Part shown: positions 4,880-13,221 of the stretch, piece by piece | How the letters are laid out: each line of letters begins with the position of its first letter | How positions within the stretch are numbered: the stretch's first letter is position 1 | Assembly (NCBI GenBank): GCA_004555405.1 | Contig: SFIE01000008.1 | Span: 1 to 56,814, forward strand | Direction of reading: 5' to 3' | Source of the DNA: Subdoligranulum sp. | Lineage (GTDB): Bacteria > Bacillota > Clostridia > Oscillospirales > Ruminococcaceae | Length of the DNA stretch: 56,814 bases | The notes under the pieces: generated by a model | Told to the model about the DNA's origin: nothing | Databases searched by the model: none | The model's input: the letters and a program-made list of their open reading frames with translations, nothing else | Translations under genes and position numbers: made by a program

Positions 4880-6625
4880 GTGAAAAGGATGACAAAAGAG
4901 GAAAAGCAGGCTTTGACCGCGCGGCTGTTTGCCGAAATGCCGGAATTGCCGGAAGCTTTGGGAAAAGATGTGCGCAAGTGGGCGCTGAAAGAGCGATATC
5001 TATTTTACACCTACGATAAAAAGCAAGGAATTTCCACAGCGGTATGCACCAATTGTGGAAAAACCGTGGAGCTAAAACGGGTTTTGCGGCACACCACGCA
5101 GGAAAGGCTGCTGGAAGGGCGAGAGTTCCGGGCAGTATGCCCGGCGTGCCGTGAAGTGGGCGTGACTATGGAGGCATGGCGCGGGCACAAAGGACTGATG
5201 GACAGCGCTTTATATATGGTGATTCAGGCCGGGGCGGGCGGCTGCCTGTGGGTGCGCGTGCTGGAAGTGCGGAGAAGGTATCCGGACAGCGTGGGGCCGT
5301 TCGTGACTGAGTATTCCGAGCGGCTGCGGGTGTATCTGAATGCCGAAACGCATGAGGCGTTTCGGTGGAAAAAAGAAATGGTGCCGGACATGGAGCATTG
5401 CTACCGCTGGGATTGGGCACTTTCGGGGATTGTGAACAGCAATCTGACCGCAGAAGATTGCTATCGGTTTGGAAGAATCCAGCTGAAAGAGAACGCAGAA
5501 ACCGCGAAGGAGCTGGCGAAAACGGCGTTTCGGTATGCGGATTTTTTGAAAATGGCGAAAGAACACCCGCAAATGGACAAGATCATGTATCTGGCGCTGT
5601 TTGCGAAGAACCCGGATGTAGAGAAGCTGGTGAAGGCCGGGTTCGGCGGGTTCGTGGCCGAAAAGTGCAGCGCTGGCCGGGGGAGCGAAACCAGCGCGAT
5701 CAACTGGCGGGCGCATGACCTGAAAGGATTCTTTCGGGGCGAGAGCCGGGACACAATCAGCGCTTTACGGCGATGCCGGAGCCTGCGCGAGGCAGGGCAG
5801 TATCTTTGCATGAAGAAGCTTTTGGGGCTGGGCGTGCAGGGAGTGGATTTTGGAAAGGCACGGCGGCTGTATGAGTATCGGGCATTTATCGAGAAAATGA
5901 CCGAGGAGTTAGGCACGGTAAAACGGTGCGAGAAGTATGTGCGCGGGCAGGTAAGCGCCGCGAAAAAGGCAGCGGAAAACGCCTGCGGGCGCGGCATTAT
6001 GAGAATTCCGCGAGAAGAAGACATCTGGAACCTTTGGCGGGACTATGCGCGAATTGCTCACGCCTGCGGCATAGAGCTTTCCGGGAAAGAGCTGACACCG
6101 CCGGATATTTACAAGGCGCACGACGAAATGACAGAGCTGCACCGGGTGCAGCGCGAGGCCGCTCTGGCCGCCAAGCGAAAGCAGGAAGAAGAAGGGCTGG
6201 CCGGGGATTTTGAAAAGCGGCTGGTGGTTTTGCAAAAGTTTGCCTATGAGCGGGGCGGGCTTTTGATACGCCCCTGCGAAACGCCGCATGAGATGACCGA
6301 GGAGGGAATCAGGCTGCGGCACTGCGTTGGCACCTATTTGCATCGGCATGCAAACGGAACAAGCAACATTTTTTTGATCCGCAAAGCCGAAGAGCCGGGC
6401 GTACCCTATTACACGCTGGAGCTTTCTAAAGAACTTGACAGGGTGGTTCAGTGGTATGGATACGAGGACAACCGAAATATCCAGAAAGACCCGGCGGTGA
6501 AAGAGTTTATCGGTGATTGGATGGCGGAAATTGTGCTGCCGAAAAAGCGTGGCAAGAAGAAAGCCGGGAAACAAGCCCCGGCGGGGCAGGAGAAAAACAG
6601 GCAGCCTTTAGCGGCTGCTGTATAA
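4880..6625 (+). CDS. PcfJ-like protein
   Basis: A 581-residue protein of the PcfJ family. The N-terminus carries a zinc-ribbon-like pair, CTNCGKTVEL near residue 53 and CPACREVG near residue 90. The C-terminal part has the family block around LRHCVGTYLHRHANGTSNIF followed by YYTLELS. A basic Lys/Pro tail closes it. Paired with PcfK. The activity of PcfJ is unknown; zinc-ribbon and basic regions suggest nucleic-acid binding. Large size and early-operon position fit a role in phage DNA metabolism. Confidence 0.8.
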   Translation: MKRMTKEEKQALTARLFAEMPELPEALGKDVRKWALKERYLFYTYDKKQGISTAVCTNCGKTVELKRVLRHTTQERLLEGREFRAVCPACREVGVTMEAWRGHKGLMDSALYMVIQAGAGGCLWVRVLEVRRRYPDSVGPFVTEYSERLRVYLNAETHEAFRWKKEMVPDMEHCYRWDWALSGIVNSNLTAEDCYRFGRIQLKENAETAKELAKTAFRYADFLKMAKEHPQMDKIMYLALFAKNPDVEKLVKAGFGGFVAEKCSAGRGSETSAINWRAHDLKGFFRGESRDTISALRRCRSLREAGQYLCMKKLLGLGVQGVDFGKARRLYEYRAFIEKMTEELGTVKRCEKYVRGQVSAAKKAAENACGRGIMRIPREEDIWNLWRDYARIAHACGIELSGKELTPPDIYKAHDEMTELHRVQREAALAAKRKQEEEGLAGDFEKRLVVLQKFAYERGGLLIRPCETPHEMTEEGIRLRHCVGTYLHRHANGTSNIFLIRKAEEPGVPYYTLELSKELDRVVQWYGYEDNRNIQKDPAVKEFIGDWMAEIVLPKKRGKKKAGKQAPAGQEKNRQPLAAAV

Positions 6626-6638
6626 GGAGGAGGGAACC

Positions 6639-7721
6639 ATGGAGCAACTGATTTTTAGGGGTATGGAAACCGAAGAGGGGCGGCAGGCTGCTGCCCTGCA
6701 CAACAGCATTATGGCGGCAAAGCTGGCCGTGAGCAATGCACTTTTGGATTTTTGCCGCGGACTGAAAGCCATGCGGGACGGCAAGGGCTACAAGGCACTG
6801 GGCTTTGAAAGCTTTGAAGAGTACAGCGTGAATGCCGTGGGCATTAAGTACCGCATGGCGGCAAACTACATAAGCGCCTATGAAGCGCTGGGCGAAAAGA
6901 TGATTGCCGAGAATGCGGACATTGGCATTACCAAGCTGGCGCTGCTGGCACAGATCAGTGACCCGGAGGAACGGGAAGAGGCAGCCCGGGAGAACCTGAA
7001 CGGCATGACCGTGGCCGAGGTGAAATCGTTGGTGGCCGAGAAGAACAGCCTGCAGGAGCAACTGAGCTTTTTGGGAAGCGAGAACGAAAAACTGAAAAAT
7101 GCGATGGCCGAACAGGCCGCCAAGGCCGATACTGCCACGGTTGAGGCAACGGTACTTCCGGCCGACATTGAGGAAATAGTGGCAAAGGCAAAGGCCGAGG
7201 GCGCTGCGCAGGCCGCCGAGGAAGCGGCAAAGAACGCAGAGAAGGAAAAAGAGCAGCTGCGCAAAAGGCTGGAAGAACAGCAGCGGGCCGCCAAGGAAGC
7301 GGAAGAAAAGCTGGAAAAGGCCAAAGCGGATGCCAAGAAAAAGGAAAAGAAGCTGGAAGAACAGAAGCTGGCCGCTGTGGCCGAGGCGAAAAAGCAGGCA
7401 GCGGCCGAAGCCGCCGACAAGGCGAAGCGTGAGGCCGAAAAAAAGGTGGCCGGGGAACTGGAAGCGGCTAAGGCTGCCGAGCAGGCCGCCAAGGCCAGAG
7501 CCGAAGAAGTGCTGAAAAGGCTGGAAGTGCAATCGAATGCAGAGACCGTAAAGTTCGGCCTGTACATGGAGCAGCTGCAGCAGGCCGTGAATGGCATGAG
7601 TGAGCAGATCGGTGCGCTGCGGGAGGGCGGAAAGGCCGAGCAGGCCGAAAAGCTTGCCGCCGTGATGCAGAAGATTCTGCGGATCAAGCTGGAAGAATCG
7701 GAGGGGGGCAAAAAGGAATGA
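6639..7721 (+). CDS. DUF3102-like N-terminus with long coiled coil
   Basis: A 360-residue protein. Residues 1-130 form a helical domain with a ParB/KorB-like flavour (GYKALGFESFEEYSVNAVG, then ITKLALLAQISDPEER), similar to DUF3102-type phage proteins. From about 140 to 300 it is an Ala/Glu/Lys-rich coiled coil of the KfrA kind, and a shorter conserved-looking segment (KFGLYMEQLQQAVNGMSEQI) follows. Strong ribosome binding site (AAGGAGGAGG). A DNA-organising or partition-like role is plausible but unproven. Confidence 0.6.
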   Translation: MEQLIFRGMETEEGRQAAALHNSIMAAKLAVSNALLDFCRGLKAMRDGKGYKALGFESFEEYSVNAVGIKYRMAANYISAYEALGEKMIAENADIGITKLALLAQISDPEEREEAARENLNGMTVAEVKSLVAEKNSLQEQLSFLGSENEKLKNAMAEQAAKADTATVEATVLPADIEEIVAKAKAEGAAQAAEEAAKNAEKEKEQLRKRLEEQQRAAKEAEEKLEKAKADAKKKEKKLEEQKLAAVAEAKKQAAAEAADKAKREAEKKVAGELEAAKAAEQAAKARAEEVLKRLEVQSNAETVKFGLYMEQLQQAVNGMSEQIGALREGGKAEQAEKLAAVMQKILRIKLEESEGGKKE

Positions 7722-8305
7722 GACTGGCAAAGATTTCAAAGCTGGTGAGCAAAGCGGGTCTGTGCGATGTGTACGGCGATGAGTACGGCACGGGCGTATA
7801 TATCAGCGTTGGGAAAGCGATCTATCATGTGCAGGACCTGCCGATGCCGTGTGCCGGGGATCAGATGGGGATCATGCTGGATATCCCGACGAAAAAATGG
7901 GAAAAGGTGTCGTGCGTTATACACGCGTGCCCGCCGCCGTTGGACATGGAACATACAGCCAGCGGCGAAATGCTGATGACGGAATATAATCTGATGACCG
8001 GCAGCAACTACCTGATCTTGGTAGATGAGCACAGCAAGGGCGAGGACAAGGAAAAAGGAAAGCTTGCCTTTGTGGACGAGGAATTGCTGGCACCCATGCG
8101 CGGAGAAGCAAAAGAGTATATCGGGTATGCATGCCGGTTTACGGCAAGCGGCGAGCCTTACATTATTATAAAAGATAGAATGTATGCTATTGCGGCGGTA
8201 GCACCTGTGTTGGTGGATGTTGGAAAGGTGGCCGAGCAGCTGGCACAGTTCCAGAGCATTTGCCTGGATGAGGAAGAAAGAGAAGGCCGGGAGAGGGGAA
8301 GATGA
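7718..8305 (+). CDS. Hypothetical phage protein
   Basis: A 195-residue protein overlapping the previous gene by ATGA, so translationally coupled. The sequence suggests mixed beta strands (GTGVYISVGKAIYHVQDLPM, later GEPYIIIKDRMYAIAAVAPV) and an acidic C-terminus. No catalytic motif or family recognised. It lies between the coiled-coil protein and the Rep gene, presumably in phage DNA metabolism. Confidence 0.55.
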   Translation: MRLAKISKLVSKAGLCDVYGDEYGTGVYISVGKAIYHVQDLPMPCAGDQMGIMLDIPTKKWEKVSCVIHACPPPLDMEHTASGEMLMTEYNLMTGSNYLILVDEHSKGEDKEKGKLAFVDEELLAPMRGEAKEYIGYACRFTASGEPYIIIKDRMYAIAAVAPVLVDVGKVAEQLAQFQSICLDEEEREGRERGR

Positions 8306-8391
8306 ATAACGGAAAGCGGCGCCATGTGGGAACAGCGTGGCGGAGAAAAAACATGATGATTTCCATGCATGCAAAAAAGGAGAAAGAAAAC

Positions 8392-8592
8392 ATGAAAGAG
8401 TATAGAGCCAGCAAGGAACTGCTGGGTATGCGCAGCAGCCCGGAAGCGTTCGGGGCAGCAAAGGTAACGGTGCGGATTTCGGCTGACAGAGCGGGAAAAA
8501 GCATGAGTTTTGGCATAGATGGGGAAAACCTGATGATCGAAGTGCCGCTGGAACCGCTGAAGGACATGATCAAGCGGGCGTATAAAGTATGA
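8392..8592 (+). CDS. Hypothetical small phage protein
   Basis: A 66-residue protein starting at ATG 8392 behind AAAAAAGGAG. An in-frame ATG at 8302 overlapping the previous stop would add 30 basic residues but lacks a clear binding site. The body reads as beta-rich (KVTVRISADRAGKSMSFGID) and ends IKRAYKV. It overlaps the next small ORF by TATGA. Unknown function. Confidence 0.5.
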   Translation: MKEYRASKELLGMRSSPEAFGAAKVTVRISADRAGKSMSFGIDGENLMIEVPLEPLKDMIKRAYKV

Positions 8593-8768
8593 ACGGCAGT
8601 GTTGAGAGATGCATCAAGAAAGCTAACAGCAGGCTTGAGCGCAAACGGCGGAGCATCAGCCAAATTCCGCTGTTTGAGAAACCGGTGGATGCAGCCAAAG
8701 AAGAACGCAGTATAAAAATGGCACACTGGCCGAAAAAGAGGCCGAAAAAGAGCGAAAAAACTGAATGA
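8589..8768 (+). CDS. Small basic hypothetical protein
   Basis: A 59-residue ORF coupled to the preceding gene by an overlapping stop and start. It is very basic, with RLERKRRSISQIPLFEKPVD and a Lys-rich tail (WPKKRPKKSEK), which suggests nucleic-acid contact. No family recognised. Confidence 0.5.
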   Translation: MNGSVERCIKKANSRLERKRRSISQIPLFEKPVDAAKEERSIKMAHWPKKRPKKSEKTE

Positions 8769-9014
8769 GAGCCAAAAGACCCCTGCCGCCTGAACGGACG
8801 GCAGGGGAAAAGCTTACCGCCAGGGAGGCGGTTTGGGGCTTGTATATACCTCTTATCTTAAGCCACACGAGGGTGGGGAAAGGGGTTAAGGGGAAAACGA
8901 AGGGCAGGGCCATGACATTGAGGGGAAGCAGAAACAGAAATGCCCTGCCAGGCGTTGTCCCCTTGCCCGAGCGGAGCGGAGTGGGGTTTGCGATAAAAAA
9001 CAAGGAGTACGGAA
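8769..9014 (+). other. Noncoding gap with hairpins before rep
   Basis: No gene seen in about 245 bases. It contains a perfect 9-bp stem (CCCCTGCCG/CGGCAGGGG), ACCGCC/GGCGGT, and a long-range GGCAGGGC/GCCCTGCC pair around a G-rich run. Hairpins directly upstream of a rolling-circle initiator gene make this a candidate origin of replication; that is inference from position. The segment ends with AAGGAG 11 nt before the rep ATG. Confidence 0.35.
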
Positions 9015-9833
9015 ATGGGCCATTATGTTCGGGAGCAAAAGCATATCTGCGGGAAAGCATATCTGGAAGTGGATGTGTTTGAAATCACGCAAGCCCAGCA
9101 CAGAGCCAGTGCCCGGAAGAAACGGCAGCTGGCCACAAGCCTTGCGCAGCAAAAGTATAACGACAAAATGGCCCGGCGGTATTTCGTACAGTTGGCAAAC
9201 AGCAACTTCGGCGGCAGGGACTATGCTCTGACCCTGACCTATGACGACGAACACAAGCTGGGGCCGGAGGATGACAAGCGAGCGGATCAAGACTGGAGCA
9301 ATTTTGTAACGAGAGTAAACCGTTACTGCGACAAGCGAGGGAAGCCGCACCCGAAGTGGATGGTGGTTACCGAGTATGCAGCACGGGATGGAGAAAAGGT
9401 GAGCGGACGCACCCATCACCATGCCATTGTGGAGGGAGTGCTGAGCCGAGATGAATATGAAATGCTGTGGCGTGATAGGGCTGGGCAGAAGATCGGCTTT
9501 GTGCGCTGCGAAAGGATCGATGTGGATCACGGCAGCATGGAGGGGCTGGTGCAGTACATGACCAAGAACCGCCGCCATGTTCGGCGCTGGCGGCAGAGCC
9601 GGGGACTGCAGAAGCCCAAGACCCCGCGGCCCAACGACAGCCGGTGGAGCCGGAAGAAGCTGGACGAGGCGTTTCGACTGCGGGTAGACGACCGGGCATT
9701 CTGGGAAGAAAAGTTCCCGGGCTGGACGCTGAACGAGTGTGTGCAGGAGGTTACCGGCGCGGGAACGCTGCACCTGATTGTGAAAATGCGGGCACGGCCC
9801 GGCGGGGCGAAAAAGAAAAGGGGGAAGGAATGA
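9015..9833 (+). CDS. HUH rolling-circle replication initiator
   Basis: A 272-residue protein with the three Rep motifs in order: motif 1 LTLTYDD (residues 72-78), the HUH-type metal-binding motif HHHAIVEG (134-141), and YMTK (181-184) with the candidate nucleophilic Tyr181 and Lys184. Such enzymes nick a single origin strand, stay linked to the 5' end through tyrosine and start rolling-circle replication. The motif set resembles microvirus and small-plasmid Reps more than the theta initiators usual in tailed temperate phages. A structured gap lies immediately upstream, and a nuclease gene overlaps its 3' end. Confidence 0.75.
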   Translation: MGHYVREQKHICGKAYLEVDVFEITQAQHRASARKKRQLATSLAQQKYNDKMARRYFVQLANSNFGGRDYALTLTYDDEHKLGPEDDKRADQDWSNFVTRVNRYCDKRGKPHPKWMVVTEYAARDGEKVSGRTHHHAIVEGVLSRDEYEMLWRDRAGQKIGFVRCERIDVDHGSMEGLVQYMTKNRRHVRRWRQSRGLQKPKTPRPNDSRWSRKKLDEAFRLRVDDRAFWEEKFPGWTLNECVQEVTGAGTLHLIVKMRARPGGAKKKRGKE

Positions 9834-10333
9834 GGCTGAATTTGGAAGACCTGCCGCCCAGGTATCGGGCACAGGCGGAATTGCAGATTGCAAAAAGAAA
9901 AAAACCCCCGGCGGGGCAGACCTTGGCCGAGGCCGCTAAGGCGGCGGGAAGGCTGGGCAAGGTGTTTGGCAGCAGAGGCGAATATGAATTTTACATAAGG
10001 GAAATTGTGCCTGGTATACAAGCCGGGCTTATTCGCCGTGCCACACCGCAGGTGCGATTTGACCTGCTGTCGGCCAAGGAGTTTTGCGGGCTTAAGCTTC
10101 CGGCGGCGCACTATACCTGTGATTACATGATAGAGTACACGGACGGCACGGTGGAGGTGGTGGAGATCAAAAGCAAATTCACCCGCCGGGCGCAGCGGGA
10201 TTATATTTACCGGCGGAGGCTGTTTATAGACCTGATCGCGGAGCAGAAGGGGTGGCGTTTTCGGGAGATCATGACGGACGACACGCAGGAAAGCGTGAAA
10301 AAGTGGAAGGAGCTGGCAGGGGGACAGGCATGA
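9830..10333 (+). CDS. DUF1064 phage nuclease
   Basis: A 167-residue protein overlapping rep by ATGA. The signature CDYMIEYTDGTVEVVEIKSK contains Asp and E-x-K in the spacing of PD-(D/E)xK nucleases, and the length and position match DUF1064 proteins, which are thought to replace RusA-type resolvases in phage recombination. An in-frame start 186 nt upstream inside rep is ignored because ATG 9830 has GGGGAAGGA before it. Confidence 0.75.
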   Translation: MRLNLEDLPPRYRAQAELQIAKRKKPPAGQTLAEAAKAAGRLGKVFGSRGEYEFYIREIVPGIQAGLIRRATPQVRFDLLSAKEFCGLKLPAAHYTCDYMIEYTDGTVEVVEIKSKFTRRAQRDYIYRRRLFIDLIAEQKGWRFREIMTDDTQESVKKWKELAGGQA

Positions 10334-10407
10334 GGATTTGGGAGTTTTTGCTTTTGGCGGCGGGTGCGGGAATCACGGCCCGGATTGCGGGGAAATGGAT
10401 GGGATAA
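10330..10407 (+). CDS. 25-residue membrane micro-protein
   Basis: A tiny ORF overlapping the nuclease stop (ATGA): MRIWEFLLLAAGAGITARIA then GKWMG. One short hydrophobic helix. Coupling and hydrophobicity suggest it may be translated, but nothing else supports it. Confidence 0.35.
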   Translation: MRIWEFLLLAAGAGITARIAGKWMG

Positions 10408-10456
10408 AGGGCCGATATCCCACAAAATTAACGAATAAATACGAGGTGATTAGACT

Positions 10457-10837
10457 GTGAACGATGAAGAAAAGCGCCGGTGGCTGCGGCGGTACCGCGA
10501 TGCAATGTGTGCGGAGAAGGTGCTGCAGGAGGAGCTGGATGAGCTTGAGAGGAAGGCAAGGCGGTGCAGCGCGGGGGCGGGCAGCGCGGCGAGGGTGGGA
10601 AAGCAGCTGCAGCGGGCACGGAGTGAGCTGAAATGCCAGATCAATGCCTGCGGGGCGATTCGGCGGGAGGTGGTGGAGATGATCAACCGCTGCGAGGACC
10701 CGGTGGATCACGAGATTCTGCGCAGGCGGTATATTTTGGGAGAACGGTGGCTGCAGATCGCGCTGAAGCTGCCTATGGATGAGCGCAATGTACGCCGCCG
10801 GGCCGCGCGGGCGGTGCGGAAAATCTGGCCTGAGTAA
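10457..10837 (+). CDS. Sigma-like late-gene regulator (DUF1492/ArpU type)
   Basis: A 126-residue protein from GTG 10457 (GAGGTGAT upstream). A helical N-terminus is followed by VEMINRCEDPVDHEILRRRY and a C-terminal HTH-like stretch (RWLQIALKLPMDERNVRRRA), the pattern of sigma-70 region-4-like proteins that switch on late transcription in Gram-positive phages. It sits immediately before the terminase genes, and a candidate late promoter with phased repeats starts 4 bp after its stop codon. Confidence 0.75.
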   Translation: MNDEEKRRWLRRYRDAMCAEKVLQEELDELERKARRCSAGAGSAARVGKQLQRARSELKCQINACGAIRREVVEMINRCEDPVDHEILRRRYILGERWLQIALKLPMDERNVRRRAARAVRKIWPE

Positions 10838-10840
10838 ACC

Positions 10841-10874
10841 TGCCCGTTTTTGCCCGCTTTTGCCGTGCTATACT
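10841..10874 (+). promoter_or_regulatory. Candidate late promoter with 10-bp phased repeats
   Basis: Three consecutive decamers start at 10841, 10851 and 10861 (TGCCCGTTTT, TGCCCGCTTT, TGCCGTGCTA) and run into a TATACT -10 box at 10869-10874. There is no good -35, as expected of an activator-dependent promoter; the sigma-like protein encoded just upstream is the obvious activator. Confidence 0.55.
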
Positions 10875-11242
10875 GATAGAGCAAAGAGGAGTGGGGTCCT
10901 TTTTGTACTCCTTCGGTTTTCCATTTTTGGCGGATCAGCTCGGAAACGAGCACTCCCAAGCGTTTGGTTTTTAACCGGGCGCAATCATGAGCCTGCTGCA
11001 GACGCAAGCCTTGCGGCCGGCACCGATGCCCTGGGCAATCGTGATAACGTTTGGCGGTATTTCCGTTATCGCGATTGCTGCAGGGCATTTTTGCATCAAA
11101 AATCAGAAACCCCGGCGGGCCCGAGGATTGCGAAAGTTCGCAAGAGAAAAAATAGAAGTTGTTACATTAGAGGGCAAGAGGAAAACGAAAGCGGGTGCGG
11201 GGATAGGCCCGGAAAGAGAAGAGGGGCATGGGGGCAGGAAAG
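10875..11242 (+). other. Late leader region, no confident gene
   Basis: About 370 bases between the late promoter and terS. A hairpin-like GGAGT/ACTCC pair occurs near 10890-10912. One ORF from 10987 would encode a single hydrophobic helix (PWAIVITFGGISVIAIAAG) with a basic tail, but it lacks a ribosome binding site and runs out of frame into terS, so I do not call it. Confidence 0.3.
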
Positions 11243-11800
11243 ATGGACAAGGGGAACGCTGCCGCCAGCAAGAAAAGGCGCGTGCGAAAGCCGAACACGG
11301 TGAAGGGCACACGCCGGGGCGGGAGGTACCCGGAACAGGTGAAAACGGCAGCTTTGGCGGATATGCTGATCTGCCGGAATTTATCGGAAGTGGCAAGACG
11401 GCATGGCGTGCCGGAAAGCACCTTGCGATCATGGCAGCGGGCGCTGGACAAAAACGGCGAAAGGGATGCCTTTGAGCGGGCCAGGATGGACGCGCTGCGG
11501 GAGATCAATTACCGGGCGGTACGAGGAGCAGTGCTGAGCACGGCCTACTTAGAACACCGGCTGGAGCATGCGGCGGAAACCGAGGCCCTGCGCGATCAGA
11601 TGCTGCGGGAGCCGGATGCGCTTCGACGGGAAAAGATGGAAACAGATCTGCGCAGGCGGCGCGGCATGGACGACGGCGATGCGGCCAGAACGGCAGGTAC
11701 GCTGATGGCGGTGCTGGAAAAAAGCCGCGAAATGCTGCGCGAGGAGAGCGAGGGCGGAGAGGAAGAGGATCTGAGCGTGAGCATTGAGGTTGTACGATGA
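11243..11800 (+). CDS. Terminase small subunit
   Basis: About 185 residues from ATG 11243, preceded by GGGGGCAGGAAAG; an ATG at 11228 is too close to its own purine run. A basic N-terminus is followed by a clear HTH (LSEVARRHGVPESTLRSWQR) and a helical, charged C-terminus for oligomerisation. It overlaps terL by ATGA. The product recognises the packaging site and delivers DNA to TerL. Confidence 0.8.
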   Translation: MDKGNAAASKKRRVRKPNTVKGTRRGGRYPEQVKTAALADMLICRNLSEVARRHGVPESTLRSWQRALDKNGERDAFERARMDALREINYRAVRGAVLSTAYLEHRLEHAAETEALRDQMLREPDALRREKMETDLRRRRGMDDGDAARTAGTLMAVLEKSREMLREESEGGEEEDLSVSIEVVR

Positions 11801-13221
11801 GCAGAATACAACTGCCGTGGCGGGTCACGGAAAAACAAATGCGGTTTTTGGATGCGGACTCGGTGACCGAGGTACTGTTTGGCGGCGCTGCAGGCGGCGG
11901 AAAAAGCCATGTGCAGCTGATGGATGCCTTTTTATATGCGTGCAAGTACAAGGGGAGCAAGCAGCTGATCTTGCGCCGGACATATCCGGAGCTGGAAATG
12001 AGCCTGATTCAGGAGCATTTAAAGCTGTACCCGAAGGAAATTTACAAATACAACGAAACAAAGCACCGTGGACGGCTGAAAAACGGCAGCGTGATCACCT
12101 TTGGCAGCTTGCAGCGTGAGAGCGATGTGTACAAGTATCAGGGCGCAGAGTTTGATGTGATCCGCTTTGACGAGCTGACACACTTTACCTGGGCGCAATA
12201 CAGCTATCTTTTGAGCCGTGTGCGCGGCACAAACGATTTTCCGAAGCAGATCAAGAGCAGCACGAACCCCGGCGGGGTGGGGCATCAGTGGGTGAAGGCA
12301 AGATTCATTGACCCGGCGCCGCCGGAAACCGTGTTTGATATTGTGGAAAAAGAGGGCGGCACGGTGAGTGGGCAGGGGCTGTACCTGCCCGCCAAGGTGC
12401 AGGAAAACATATTTCTGATGGAAAAAGACCCGGATTATCTGAAGCGCCTGCTGAATCTGCCGGAGAAAAAGCGGATGGCGCTGTTAGAAGGCCGGTGGGA
12501 TATTTACGACGGCGTATTTTTTACGGAATTTGACCCGGCGGTGCATGTGGTGCGGCCGTTTCGGCTGCCGGAGCACTGGAAACAGTATGTCACGATGGAC
12601 TACGGCATGGACATGCTGGCCGTGGAGATCATAGCGGTGGACGAGGATGGAAACGGCTTTGTGCACCGGGAGCTATACGAGAGCGGGCTGATCATCAGCC
12701 GTGCAGCGGAAAAGGCGGCAGCGCTGGCAGAGGGGCTGCAGATAACAGCATGGCTTGCCCCGCCTGACCTTTGGAGCGGGCGGCAGGAGACCGGCAAGAG
12801 CGTGGCGGATATTTTCGCGGAACACGGGATTCCGCTGACCATGACCAGCAACAACCGGCACGCCGGGTGGATGGCGGTGCGGGAATGGCTGGCCACGAGG
12901 ACGGTGAAGGATGCCGCAACGGGGGAGGAAAGGCTTGCCCCGCCGCGGCTGAGGATCTTTGAGAACTGCCGGAATCTGATCCGCACGCTGCCTGCGCTGC
13001 AGTTTGATGATCGGGATCCGGAGGATGTGGCCAACGAGCCGCACGAGCTGACCCACGCGCCGGATGCGCTGCGCGGGTTTTGCATTTACTGGGTGACCGG
13101 TGCGCAAAAGCCCAAAAAGAAGGGCGTACACTGGGAACCGGATATGTGGGAAGACTACCGGGCAGCGGACCCGGCTACGAGAAAGCTGCTGGAAGAAAAG
13201 TGGGGGAAACCGGAGAGATGA
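11797..13221 (+). CDS. terL: Terminase large subunit
   Basis: A 474-residue packaging motor. The Walker A-type loop FGGAAGGGKS (residues 28-37), Walker B VIRFDELTHF (121-130, DE at 125-126), and coupling segment SSTNPGG mark the ATPase. The nuclease half begins around residue 267 (VTMDYGMDMLAVEII), with the Asp of the RNase H-like fold. It ends as usual with a HAPDALRG segment. It overlaps terS and the portal gene by ATGA. Length is normal. Confidence 0.95.
   Translation: MSRIQLPWRVTEKQMRFLDADSVTEVLFGGAAGGGKSHVQLMDAFLYACKYKGSKQLILRRTYPELEMSLIQEHLKLYPKEIYKYNETKHRGRLKNGSVITFGSLQRESDVYKYQGAEFDVIRFDELTHFTWAQYSYLLSRVRGTNDFPKQIKSSTNPGGVGHQWVKARFIDPAPPETVFDIVEKEGGTVSGQGLYLPAKVQENIFLMEKDPDYLKRLLNLPEKKRMALLEGRWDIYDGVFFTEFDPAVHVVRPFRLPEHWKQYVTMDYGMDMLAVEIIAVDEDGNGFVHRELYESGLIISRAAEKAAALAEGLQITAWLAPPDLWSGRQETGKSVADIFAEHGIPLTMTSNNRHAGWMAVREWLATRTVKDAATGEERLAPPRLRIFENCRNLIRTLPALQFDDRDPEDVANEPHELTHAPDALRGFCIYWVTGAQKPKKKGVHWEPDMWEDYRAADPATRKLLEEKWGKPER

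Noticed and set aside
10987..11475. A 162-residue ORF before and inside terS
   Set aside because: Only one hydrophobic helix looks protein-like; no ribosome binding site, and most of it overlaps terS in another frame.
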